Positions 53,268 through 63,417 of a stretch of 64,000 nucleotides of DNA are shown here, piece after piece (position 1 is the first letter of the stretch; every line of letters begins with the position of its first letter). A program made the translations under genes and the position numbers. This DNA is from Dasypus novemcinctus (lineage: Eukaryota > Chordata > Mammalia > Cingulata > Dasypodidae). The stretch lies in assembly GCF_030445035.2 (NCBI RefSeq), contig NC_080673.1, positions 182,695,216-182,759,215 on the forward strand. The letters are read 5' to 3'. Below the pieces are notes generated by a model, which was not told where the DNA came from, made no database searches, and saw nothing but the letters and a program-made list of their open reading frames with translations.

Positions 53268-54230
53268 ATGGCCCAGTTAAAGGAACAAGGTAAACCCTCA
53301 AATGACATAAAAGAGTTGAGACGACTAATCATAGATGCTCAAACAAATCTCCTTAATAAATTCAATGAGATGGCTAAAGAGATTAAAGATATTAAGAAGA
53401 CATTGGATGAGAACAAAGAATTTGAAAGCATACATAGGAAAATAGTAGATCTTATGGGAATGAAAGTTGCAATAAATGAAATTAAAAATATGCTGGAATC
53501 ATATAATAGCAGGCTTGAGGAGGCAGAAGGAAAGAATGGTGAGTTTGAAGAAATGGCCTCTGAAAGTAAACATACAAAAGAATAGATGAAGAAAAGAATG
53601 GGAAAAAATGGAACAAGTTCTCAGGGAACTAAATGATACCAAGAGACGTGCAATCATATATGTCATGGGTGTCCCAGAAGGAAAAGAGAAGGAAAATGGG
53701 GCAGAAGGAATATTTGAAGAAATAATGGTAGAAAATTTCCCAACCCTATTGAAGACATAGATATCCATGTCCAAGAAGCACAACATACCCCTATCCAAAT
53801 AAATATGAGTAGACCAACTCTGAGACACATACTAATCAGAATGTCAAAGGCAAAGTGAGAATTCTGAAAGCAGCAAGAGAGAAGCAGTGCATAACATATA
53901 AGGGATACCCAATAAAATTAACTGCTGATTTCTTATCAGAAACCATGAAGGCAAGAAGACTGTAGCATGAATAGTTAAGATGCTGCAAGAGGAAAACTTC
54001 CAGCCAAGAATCTTACATCCAGCAAGATTGTCTTTCAGAAATAATGATGAATTTAGAAATTCACAAATAAACAGAAACTGAGAGAATTTGTAACCAAGAG
54101 ACCGGCTTTGCTGGAAATACTAAAGGGTGTGCTACAATCTGAAAAGAAAAGACAGGAGAGAGGCTTGGAAGAGAGTCTAGAAATGAAGATTTTATCAGTA
54201 AAAGTAACTAAAAGTGTCAAAAGAGTGGTA
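53268..54230 (+). pseudogene. L1 ORF1 remnant
   Basis: The open stretch at 53268-53585 begins MAQLKEQGKPSNDIKELRRL. It continues with AQTNLLNKFNEMAKEIKDIK, a heptad-rich coiled coil, then stops at TAG 53583. Homology goes on past the stop through the RRM region (CATATATGTCATGGGTGTCC, 53655) and the C-terminal domain (AGAACTGAGAGAATT-type word at 54070; GGAAATACTAAAGGGTGTGC, 54112). ORF1p is the RNA-binding chaperone of the L1 particle. This copy is broken by stops and frameshifts. Confidence 0.85.
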
Positions 54231-54235
54231 AAAAA

Positions 54236-55330
54236 TTTTTGAAATAAACTTAACCAATGATGTAAAGCACTTGTATTCAGAAAACTACAACTCATTGTTA
54301 AAAGAAATTTTAAAAAGTCCTAAATATGGAAGCGGACTTGGCCCAGTGGTTAGGGCATCCATCTACCACATGGGAGGTCCGCGGTTCAAACCCTGGGCCT
54401 CCTTGACCCATGTGGAGCTGGCCAATGCACAGTGCTGATGTGCACAAGTAGTGCCGTGCCATGCAGGGGTGTCCCCCACGTAAGAGAGCCCCACGTGCAA
54501 GGAGTGCACCCCATAAGGAGAGCCACCCAGCACGATAGAAAGTGCAGCCTGCCTAAGAATGGTGCCGCCCACACAGAGAGCTGACACAGCAAGATGACGC
54601 AACAAAAAGAGACACAGCTTCCCGTGCCACTGACAACAGAAGTGGACAAAGAAGAAGACATAGCAAATAGACACAGAGAACAGACAACTGGGGCAGGGGG
54701 GTGGGGGGGAAGGGAAGAGAAATAAATAAATTAATTAATTTTTTTTAAAAAAGTCCTAAATAATTGGAAGTCCTTTCCTATGCATGGATTGGTAGACTAA
54801 ATATCATAAAGATGTCAATTCTTCTAAAATTGATACACAGATCCAATGCAATACCCCCAAAAATTCCACCAGCATTTTAAAAATAAATGGAAAACACAAT
54901 TATTAAATGTATTTGGAAGGGTAAGGGGTCCTGAATAGCCAGAAACATCTTAAAAAAGAAAAAGCAAAGTTGGAGTAAAGCTACAGTTGTAAAAACAGAA
55001 TGGTACTGGCATAAAGACAGACACATATACCAATGGAACTGAACTGATGGTTCAGAAACAGACCCTCACATGTATGGTCAAGTGATTTTTGACTAGCCTG
55101 TCAAACCCACACAGCTCGGGCAGAACAGTCCATTCAAAAAATGTTGCTGAAAGAACTGGATATCCATAGCCAAAAGAAGGAAAGAGGACCCCTATCTCAC
55201 ACTTTATTCAAAAATTAACTCAAAATGGATGAAAAGCCTAAAAATAAAAAGCAAGAACCATAAAGCTTCTAGAAGAAACTTTAGGAAAGTATCTTCAAGA
55301 TCTAGTGATAGATGGTGGATTCTTAAAGGA
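54236..55330 (+). pseudogene. L1 ORF2 C-terminal fragment
   Basis: It begins abruptly with AATAAACTTAACCAATGATG, normally found after the reverse transcriptase active site. It continues after the SINE (AAGATGTCAATTCTTCTAAA, CCCTATCTCACACTTTATTC, AGAACCATAAAGCTTCTAGA). A segment around 54990 is shortened compared with other copies (GCAAAGTTGGAGTAAAGC). No active-site region is present. Confidence 0.85.
54327..54747 (+). mobile_element. DAS-SINE with perfect target duplication
   Basis: The head is GGAAGCGGACTTGGCCCAGT, the B box GGTTCAAACCC at about 54382, and the tail AAATAAATAAATTAATTAAT plus T/A runs. AAAAAGTCCTAAATA at 54312-54326 recurs exactly at 54748-54762 (15 bp). It is inserted in the L1 ORF2 remnant in the same orientation. 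Confidence 0.95.
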
Positions 55331-55728
55331 GATAAGAGGAGGACTGAGATGGACTACTGATGTTCAATGTATGTAGAAGTTTTAATTAGCTTTACCAAAA
55401 GTGTGGAAATGTACAGAATTGATGATAACACATTATAGTGAGTAACAGCTAGTTTATAAAATGGCAGTCTAGGGATATAAATGCCAATTGATTGAATGCT
55501 AGAAAATAATCTAGGGACTGAATAGCACAGTAAATTCAGAGGTGGATGAAAATTGTAATTTATGGTACAGATGCAAGAGTGTCCTTTGTAAGCCAGAGTA
55601 GATTTATGTCACTATTGCAAGATGGTGTGAGTTTAGAGTAGCATGGGCACAATACACCTGGAGTGACTTATAGACTGTGGTTAACAGTAACAATGAAATA
55701 TTCATTCATCTATGCCAAAAGTGTACTG

Positions 55729-56408
55729 TTGATAATGGGGGAGTATGGAAAAAGCATGCCAAATGTATGCTAAGGAGTTGATAATAGTCTGATGATATTA
55801 TCTCATAATCTGTAACAAGTGTTCTACCATGGTGTGGTGTGTTGATAGAGGGGCATTGTATGGAAATTCTGCATGATTGTTTTGTAAGTTTACAACTTCT
55901 GTCATAAAAATATATTTAAAAAATAAAATAGGGTGTGTTGGGGGAAATAAACTAAATGTAAAATAAGGACTAGACTTAGTAGTAAGATTTGACAATATTT
56001 TTTCATTATTTGTAAGGAATGTCTGACAAAAATGCAAGGTGTTTGTGGTAGGTTGATGTATGGGAACCCTGTATGATGTTATGAATGTTTACTTTGTAAG
56101 TTCACAACTTTTACTATACATTTATTGTTTATGTATATTCATGTATAAATGATATAGCAATAATAGCAATAATAGACTGGATTGGGGGAACATGCACCAA
56201 ATATAAGATACTTTGGTTAGTAGTAATTTTGATAGTACTCTTTAATCATTAGTTAAAAATGTTTCACAACAATGCAAGGCATTGGTGTAGGGTGAGGTAT
56301 GAGAGCCCTGTCTGATGTTATGTATGTTTGTTTTGTAAATTCACAACCATTACTATACTTAGTGTTTATGTATGTTTATGTATGAGTGATATACCTCAAT
56401 GAATTTAA
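55729..56408 (+). repeat. Three tandem 200-245-bp units in L1 3' UTR
   Basis: Unit 1 is about 55729-55929, unit 2 about 55930-56168 and unit 3 about 56169-56408. Each has a GGGGGA-type start, a caaatgta-like word, a TTTGTAA..ATGT stretch, a TATGGGAACCCTGTATGATG-type block (GTATGGAAATTCTGCATGAT in unit 1, GTATGAGAGCCCTGTCTGAT in unit 3) and TTTGTAARTTYACAAC near the end. Units 2 and 3 are the most alike. Confidence 0.75.
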
Positions 56409-56671
56409 AAAAAAAAATAGAAGAGGCTTTTTCCAGCCTCTATAGCTTCCCTCCCCAAGACCCTAGGAAGTGAGTCTACAGTCAATTACTGAATCCAGTG
56501 CCCAATTTTGAGCAACTAGCAAGAACAATATTAACAACCCAGGTCAAGCCAAGAATCAAAGAGCAGTAGTAGTACACAGACTCCTGCCTCTAAATCTCTA
56601 CAAAAGAAAAAGAAATTGAGCATCTGAGTAAACTACATCCTAATCATATTCCTAGACATCAGCAAAAAATT

Positions 56672-58400
56672 ATGAGCCATACTAAGAAAATAGTAGATAT
56701 GACCCAAGAAAAGGAACATATTAAGACCCCAGAGGAGATGCAGGATTTGAAAGAACTAATCAGCGAGATGTGCACAAATTTCCAAAATCAAAGTAATGAG
56801 TTGAAAGACAATATGGTTAAAGAAATAAATGACATTAAGAAGACCTTGAATGAGTGCAAAGAAGAATTTGAAATCCCTAACAGAAAAGTAACAGAGATCA
56901 TGGGAATGACAGATACAATAGGTGAGATAAAAAATACATTAGAGGTCCTCAGCGAGTGGCGACTCATACTCTCTGGTTTGTAAGTCTTACCCAGGTCAGC
57001 TAACAGGGAGGTGAAGATGGTCAACCACCACACCAGGGAATCAAGAGTGCCTACAACTGTAAGCAGAGGAATTGCATCCATCATCCATGTGGAATCTAAT
57101 CCCCCTCTTGATCTAGAGGTAGAGAGGACATCACCATCCCAGGGTCCACAGAATGAAGGAATAAAATATGGACTAGCGTGGACTTACTGATATTCTACTA
57201 TAAAACTATTGTGACAAGTATTAGAAGAAATTTTAGCATCAAGGTGGAGAAAGTGGCCATAGTATTAGCTGAGGGCAGGGAGAGAGCAGAAGAGATGTGA
57301 TGTGGGGATTTTGAGTTGTCCTTAATGATATTGCAGAGTCAGATGCTGGACTTTATATATCCTGCCATAACCCACTGAATGTACTGGGGAAGAGTGTGAA
57401 CTACAGGGCAAACTATTATCTGTGTAGAGCAGCAGTACCCCAAAATGTGTTCACTGAGTGTGATGAGTATGCCACAATGATGAGGGAGGTTGTTGGTGTG
57501 GGAGGAGTGGAGTGGGGGGGGGTGGGAGGTATGCAGGAACCTCTTATATTTTTTAATGTAGCATTTTTTGTGTGATGTATATACCTTCAAAAAAATACAA
57601 TTTACAAAAATGATGTGGGGGGGGTGGGAAGTGGGTTATGTGGGAACCTCTTATTTTTTGTTTTTTTAATGTTCTTTAATGTAACATTCCTTGTGATCTA
57701 TTAACTTTAATTAAAAATAAATAAATAAAAAGAAAAAACACATTAGAGGCATACAACAGCAGGCTCAAAATGGTAGAAGAAAGAATAAGTGATACAGAAG
57801 ACAACACAGCTAAAATTGAAGAGAGGAAAGACAGAGAGAAAAAAGAATGGGAAACTTTGAGCAGGGGCTCACAGAGTTGAATGAGAATACAAAACACAAT
57901 GACATATGTGTCATGGGAGTTCCAGAAGGAGAAGCAAAGGGAAAGGGGGCAGAAAAAGTATATGAGGAAATAATAGCTGAGAATTTACCAACTCTTTTGA
58001 AAGAAATGAACTTAAATGTCTAAGAAGTGCATCATACCCCAATCAGAATAAATCCACATAGACCTACTCCAAGACACATACTACTCAGAGTGTCATATAT
58101 CAGAGATAAAGATAAAATTCTCAGAGAAGCAAGGGAGAAGAAAACCATTGCATACAAGGGATGCACAGTAAGACAGTGTGGATTTCTCTTCAGAAACCAT
58201 GGAGGTGAGAAGACAGTGGTATGATACATTTAGGATACTGAAAGAGGAAAACTGCCAGCCAAGAACTCTTTATTCAGAAAAACTGTCCTTCTTATGTGAA
58301 GGTGAGTATAAAATACTTACAAACAAACAGAAACTAAAAGAGCTTTCAAAAAAAGAGTCCACTTTTGCAAGAAATATTAAAGGAAGTCTTAGAACCTGAA
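56672..58400 (+). pseudogene. L1 ORF1 remnant, split by a younger L1 fragment
   Basis: The N-terminal frame from 56672 carries MTQEKEHIKTPEEMQDLKEL and a coiled coil (LKDNMVKEINDIKKTLNECK). Homology resumes after the insertion at 57733 (AYNSRLKMVEERISDTEDNT). The RNA-binding region lies at 57900-58020 and the C-terminal domain at 58027-58224, with RPTPRHILLRVSYIRDKDKI and LREAREKKTIAYKG. Stops at 57880 and 58021 and further frameshifts inactivate it. Confidence 0.88.
56945..57732 (+). mobile_element. 5'-truncated L1 3' UTR inserted in ORF1
   Basis: It runs from GTCCTCAGCGAGTGGC to an A-rich tail (AAAATAAATAAATAAAAAG). A 16-bp target duplication, AAAAAATACATTAGAG (56929-56944) and AAAAAACACATTAGAG (57733-57748), has one transition. 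The 3' terminal block occurs twice in tandem, at about 57510-57590 and 57617-57715. The open frames across its ends are read-through. Confidence 0.92.
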
Positions 58401-58514
58401 ATAAAAAGAGAGGAGAGAGAGGCTTGGAGGATAGTATAGAAGAAAGAATAGCAGAAAGAATAACCAAAAGAGAAAAGAGACAGACAAAAATATGATATGA
58501 CATATGAAAACCAA

Positions 58515-58719
58515 AGAAGTAGACTTGGCCCAGTGGATAGGGTGTCTGCCTACTACATGGGAGGTCCGCAGTTCAAACCCCGGGCCTACTTGACCCATGT
58601 GGAGCTGGCCTATATGCCGTGCTGATGCATGCAAGGAGTGCCATGCCACGCAGGGGTGTCCCCCGCATAGGGGAGCCCCACGTGCAAGGAGTGTGCCCCT
58701 TAAGGAGAGTCGCCCAGCG
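58515..58719 (+). mobile_element. DAS-SINE, 3' half deleted
   Basis: The head is GAAGTAGACTTGGCCCAGTG, with B box GTTCAAACCC, and the body runs to GAGTCGCCCAGC. It then changes without tail or duplication into L1 ORF2 coding sequence (ATGGATCTTTCTCCAGGATA). The missing SINE 3' half and the missing L1 ORF2 5' part were probably lost in one deletion. Confidence 0.85.
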
Positions 58720-58726
58720 TGCCTAT

Positions 58727-60425
58727 GGATCTTTCTCCAGGATAGACTGCATGTTAGGGCACAATGCAGCTCTCAATAAATATAAAAAGACTGAAATTAT
58801 ACAAAACACTTTATCAGATCATAATGAAATGAAACTGGAAATCAGTAATAGACAGGAAAAAAGTAAAATCACAAATGTGTGAAAGGTGAACAACACACTC
58901 CTAAATAACCAGTGGTTCAAGGAAGAAATTGCAAGTGAAATCAGTAAATATATTGAGAAAAATGAAAAGAAGAACAGAATATATCAAAACTTATGGGATA
59001 CAGTGAAGGCAGACTTGAGAGGGAAATTTGTAGTCCTAACTGCCTATACTAAAAAAAAAAAAAGAAGAGCTAAACTCAAAGATTTAACTGAACAATTAGA
59101 GGAACTAGAAAAGGTACAGCAAACCATCCCAAAGCAAGTAGAAGGAAAGAAATAAGAAAGATTAGAGCAGAAATAAATTAAATTGAGAACAGCAACAACA
59201 AAAACAATAGAGAGAATCAACAAAAACAAAACCTGGTTTTTTGAGAATAGCAATAAAATTGGCAAACTCCTAGCCAGACTAACAAAGAGAAAAAGAGAGA
59301 AGATGCAAATAAATACAATCAGAAATGAAAGGGGGAAAGTTACAACTGATCCCACAGAAGTAAAAAGAATCATAAGAGGATATTAATGAGAAACTGTATG
59401 CCAACAAACTAGACAACCTACATGAAATGGAAAAAGTCCTAGAAATGCACAACCTACACTGACACTACAAGAAATATAAGAACTTAAACCAATCACAGTC
59501 AAAGAGTTTGAATCCATCATCAAAAATCTCCCAGCAAAGAAAAGTCCCGGACAAGATGGCTTCACAGGTTAATTCAAACAGGCATTTCAAAAAGAATTAA
59601 CACCAATCGTGTTTAAACTCTCCCAAAAAATTGAAGAGGAGAGAAAATTACCCAACACATTTTATAAAACCAACATCACCCTAATACCAAAGCCAGATAA
59701 AAATAATACAAAAAAGGAAAATGACAGACCAATCTCTCTAACAAGCATATATGCAAAAATTCTCAACAAAACAGTTGCAAATTGAATACAACAGCACATT
59801 AAAAGACTTATACATCACAACCAAGTGGGATTTATTCCTGGTATGCAAGGCTGGTTCAACATAGGAAAATCAATCAATGTAACACACCATATTAACAAAT
59901 TGAAGGGGAAAAAACACATGGTCATTTCAACTGATGCAGAAAAGACATTTGACGACAAAATCCAGCATCCTTTGTTTATAAAAACACTTCAAAAGATAGG
60001 AATAGAAGGAAATTCCTCAATCTGATCAAAGGCATATATGAAAAACCCACAGCCAACATCATACACAATGGGGAAAGGTTGAAGGCTTTCCTTCTAAGAT
60101 CAGGAATAAGACAAGGGTGCCCACTGTCACCATTGTTATTCAATATTGTACTAGAAGTTCTAGCTAGAGCAATTAGGCAAGAAAAAAAATTGAAGGCATC
60201 CAGATAGGAAAAGAGGAAGTAAAACTCTCACTGTTTGTGGATAACATGATCCTGTACTCAGAAAATTCTGAAGTATCCATGACAAAGGTACTTGAGCTAA
60301 TAAATGAGATCAGAAAAGTGGCAGGTTACAAAATCCACGTACAAATATCCGTAATATTTTTGTGCACTAGTACTGAACAATCTAAGGAGGAAATTAGGGA
60401 AAATTCCATTTATAAAAGAGTGAAT
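58727..60425 (+). pseudogene. L1 ORF2: endonuclease end to RT active site, decayed
   Basis: It starts in the endonuclease C-terminal part: SFSRIDCMLGHNAALNKYKK, then LSDHNEMKLEISN with the catalytic-type S-D-H retained near 58817. The linker follows (58886-59155, NQWFKEEIASEISKYIEKNE), then the reverse transcriptase: [20 protein letters not shown] at 59828 and [10 protein letters not shown] at 59931. The active site near 60234 reads TTTGTGGATAACATG, encoding F-V-D-N instead of F-A-D-D, so an essential aspartate is lost. Stops split it into several frames. Confidence 0.88.
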
Positions 60426-60426
60426 T

Positions 60427-60784
60427 GGGAAGCAGATGTGGCTCAAGCAATTGGGCTTCTGCTATCACATGGGAGGTCCTGGTTTCAGTTCCCGGTGTCT
60501 TCTAAAGAAGATGAGTAAGACAGTGAGTTGACACAGCAAGCTGATGCAACAAGATGATGCAACAAGAGACACAAAGAGGAAAACATAATGAGAGGCATGA
60601 CAAAGCAGGGAGTGGAGGTGGCTCAAGTGATTAGGCACCTCCCTCCCACCTGGGAGGTCCTGGTTCATTTCCCAGTGTATCCTTAGAAAAAAATAAGTTG
60701 AGCACACAACTAACAGATACAACAAGTGCAAACAATGAGGGAGTGGAGATAAATAATATAAATAAAATAAATATTTTTTTAAAA
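60427..60784 (+). mobile_element. Dimeric tRNA-derived SINE, second type
   Basis: Unit 1 (about 60427-60605) starts GGGAAGCAGATGTGGCTCAA and has GGTCCTGGTTTCAGTTCCC. Unit 2 (about 60606-60784) starts CAGGGAGTGGAGGTGGCTCA and has GGTCCTGGTTCATTTCCC. It ends AATAAATATTTTTTTAAA. Both units have box A- and box B-like words, B degraded. It differs from the monomeric DAS-SINE body. Flanks AAAAGAGTG and AAAAGTGTG may be a short target duplication. Confidence 0.82.
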
Positions 60785-60785
60785 G

Positions 60786-61900
60786 TGTGTTGTTTAACTT
60801 CCATATATTTGTGAATATTACAGTTCTCTACCTATTATTGATTTCTAGCATCATTCTGTTGTAGTCAGAGAAAGTGCTTTGTATAATTTCAAACTTTCTA
60901 AATCCATCAAAACTTGTTCTATAACCTAGCATGTGGTCAATCAATGAGTGCTCAAGAAGAACTAGAAGTTCTAGCTGTTTGGGGGTGCAATGCTCTATAT
61001 ATATCCATTAGACTTATTTCCTTTAATGTATTATTCATGATCTTTGTTTCTTTATTGATCCTCTATTTGGATGCTCTGTCTGTTGCTGAAAGTGCTGCAT
61101 TGAAGACCCCCACAATTATTGTAGAGGCATCTATCTCTCCTCTTCAACTTTGCCAGTGTGTGCCTCATGTATTTTGATGCACCTTAGTTAACTGCATAAA
61201 TATTTATTCTTTCTTCTTGGTAGATTGACCCTTTTATTAATATATAGTGTCCTTCTTTGTCTCTTGCAACAGTTTTATGTTTAAAGTCTATTTTGTCTGA
61301 TATTAGTATAGCTACCTCAGTTCTTTTTTGGTTACTGGCAAATCATTTTCCAATCTTTTACTTGCAACCTATTTGTATCATTGGTTCTATGGTAAGTTTC
61401 TTATAGACAGCATGTAGAAGGATCATCTTTTTTATTTTTTATTTTTTTTATTTTTTTTATTTTTTTTATTTTTTAAATTCCCCCCCTCCCCCGGTTGTCT
61501 GTTCTCTGTGTCCATTTGCTGTGTCTTGTTTCTTTGTCCGCTTCTGTTGTCGTCAGCGGCACGGGAAGTGTGGGCGGCGCCATTCCTGGGCAGGCTGCTC
61601 CTTCTTTCGCGCTGGGCGGCTCTCCTTACCAGTGCACTCCTTGCGCGTGGGGCTCCCCTACGCGGGGGACACCCCTGCGTGGTGCGGCACTCCCTGCGCA
61701 CATCAGCACTGTGCATGAGCCAGCTCCACACAGGTCAAGGAGGCCCGGGGCTTGAACCACGGACCTCCCATATGGTAGACAGACTCCCTAACCACTGGGC
61801 CATGTCCGTTTCCCAGATCATCTTTTTAAAATCCATTCTTCCAACCTGTGTCTCTTAATTGGTGATTTTAATTCATTAACACTCAATGTTATTACTCTAA
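60786..61900 (-). pseudogene. L1 ORF2 endonuclease domain, decayed
   Basis: The complement carries AGCTATACTAATATCAGAC, AGACAAAGAAGGACACTATA and ACCACATGCTAGGTTATAGA, typical of the L1 endonuclease gene region. The catalytic S-D-H motif near 60870 reads TCTGACTACAAC, encoding S-D-Y-N, so the histidine is replaced. Stops are frequent and a SINE lies at 61433-61815. Confidence 0.78.
61433..61815 (-). mobile_element. DAS-SINE
   Basis: The T/A-rich tail is at the left and the head, complement GGAAACGGACATGGCCCAGT, at the right. B-box region: complement GGTTCAAGCCC near 61755. Target duplication GATCATCTTTTT at 61421-61432 and 61816-61827 is perfect over 12 bp. It is inserted in the antisense L1 near the start of ORF2. 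Confidence 0.9.
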
Positions 61901-62039
61901 AGGCAGTACTTATTTCATCCACTTTGCGTTTCAGCTTATATATGTTGTATCTTATTTTTATTTCATTTTTTATGCTTTTAGTTACCCTTACTAACAATAT
62001 CCCTTTCTTTACACTCCTCCAAACATCTCTCTCCTGCTT

Positions 62040-63383
62040 TTTCCTTTCAAACTACAGAATACCCTTTAGTATTTCTTGAAGGGCAAGAGTTTTGTTGACA
62101 ATTTCTTTCAATTTCTCTTAATTTGTGAATATTTTAATCTCTCATTTCCAAAGGACAATTTTATTGACTGGTAGTTTTTCTCTTTCAGTACCTTAAATAT
62201 ATCATACCACTGCCTTCTTGCTGCCATGGTTTCAGGTGAGAAATCAGCACTTAATCTTATTGAGCATCCTTTGTATGTGAGAGATTGGATCTGTTTTCTC
62301 TTGCTGCTTTCAGAATTCTCTCTTTATGGTTGGCATTTGGCAATCTGATTAGTATGTGTCTCAGAGGAAATCTATTAGGATTTATTCTGTTTGTAGTAAG
62401 CTGTACTTCCTGGGCATGTACATCCATGTCCTCATAAGAGTTGGGAAAACATCCTCAAACATTTCTTCTGCCCCATTTTCCTTTCTTTTCTCCCTCTGGG
62501 ACACCCACAATGCATATATTTGTGCATTTCATTCTGTCATTTAATTCCCTGAGTCTCTGCTCAATTTTTTCCATTTCCCTCTGTCTGTTCTTCTATCTGT
62601 GTGATTTTGGATGTCTTGTCTTCTAATTCACTAATTCTTTCCTCTGCCTCTTCAAATTTGCTATTGTGTGATTCTAGTGTATTTTTAATTTCTCCTATTG
62701 TGCCTTTAATTACCATAAGATCTATTATTTTTTGTGCATGTTTACAATTTCTTCTGTATGTTCACCCTGTGTCTTCTTTTGTTTTTTTAAGATTTATTTA
62801 TTTATTTATTTATCTCCCCTTCTCCCCCCACCCCAGTTGTCTGTTCTCTGTATCTATTTGCTGCATCTTCTTTGTTCACTTCTGTTGTTGTCAGCAGCAC
62901 AGGAATCTGTGTTTCCTTTTGTTGCTTCATCTTGTTGTGTCAGCTCTCTGTGTGTGCAGTGCCATTCCTGGGCAGGCTGCACTTTCTTTCGCGTGGGGCG
63001 GCTCTCCTTATGGGGCACACTCTTTGCGTGTGGGGCTCCCCTACGCGGGGGACACCCCTGAGTGGCATGGCACTCCTTGTGCACATCAGCACTGCGCATG
63101 GGCCAGCTCCACACAGGTCAAGGAGGCCTGGGGTTTGAACCACGGACCTCCCATGTGGTAGATGGATGACCTAACCACTGGGCCAAGTCCGCTGCCCCCA
63201 TATCTTCTTAATATCCTTTATCTCTTCCTTCATCTCCTTGAATTGATTTAGGAGATTTGTGTGGACATCTTTGATTAATTGTTCCAAATTCTGTGTCTCC
63301 TCCAGCTTTTTAGTTTGTTTATTTGAATGGGCCATATCTTCCTGTTGCTTAGTATGGCTTGTAATTTTTCCTGGTCTAGGCAT
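62040..63383 (-). pseudogene. L1 ORF1 remnant, split by a SINE
   Basis: The frame 63383-63171 contains KQQEDMAHSNKQTKKLEETQ, then LIKDVHTNLLNQFKEMKEEI and KDIKKIW, before entering the SINE. Homology continues left of 62780 through the coiled coil, the RNA-binding region (complement CATTGTGGGTGTCCCAGAGG near 62505) and the C-terminus (complement CTTCAAGAAATACTAAAGGG near 62070). Not functional. Confidence 0.85.
62789..63198 (-). mobile_element. DAS-SINE
   Basis: The tail is GATTTATTTATTTATTTATT at the left. The head, complement GGGGCAGCGGACTTGGCCCA, is at the right, with a B-box-like word on the complement of 63133-63143. The target duplication is imperfect: CTGTGTCTTCTTTT (62767-62780) and CATATCTTCTTAAT (63199-63212). 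It interrupts L1 ORF1. Confidence 0.85.
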
Positions 63384-63417
63384 CTGTTTCTTTTGATGGG
63401 TTTGCTCTGTTGGTCAG

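Larger units (their letters stand above)
51831..56430 (+). mobile_element. Near-complete L1 frame with internal deletion
   Basis: In order: 5' UTR (51831-53265) with two tandem monomers, ORF1 (53268 to about 54230), a jump to the ORF2 C-terminal region (about 54236-55330), and a 3' UTR (55330-56430) ending in an A-rich run at 56408. A SINE interrupts ORF2. About 4.2 kb remains without the SINE. The endonuclease and reverse transcriptase core are absent. Confidence 0.8.
56435..60425 (+). mobile_element. L1 with short 5' UTR, ORF1 and partial ORF2
   Basis: It directly follows the A-tail of the previous L1, in the same orientation. In order: 5' UTR (56435-56671), ORF1 (56672-58400, interrupted by an L1 3' UTR insertion), a truncated SINE (58515-58719), and ORF2 from the end of the endonuclease domain to past the reverse transcriptase active site (58727-60425). 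There it is cut by a dimeric SINE and opposite-strand L1. Confidence 0.8.
60786..63417 (-). mobile_element. L1 ORF1 and ORF2 endonuclease region, antisense
   Basis: Read on the minus strand. ORF1 (about 63383-62040) is followed by the inter-ORF region and the ORF2 endonuclease domain (about 61900-60786). It ends at the SINE boundary where the linker begins. Two SINEs split it. On its 5' side it is interrupted by the LTR at 63418-63961 and appears to continue after it (63967-64000). Confidence 0.8.

Noticed and set aside
62601..63161. 186-codon open frame
   Set aside because: It reads from antisense L1 ORF1 through an antisense DAS-SINE. Similar frames appear in each SINE copy.
58727..63417. 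Single L1 with a twin-priming 5' inversion
   Set aside because: The inverted part lies 3' of the sense part, the reverse of what twin priming gives, and the two parts overlap in ORF2 content.
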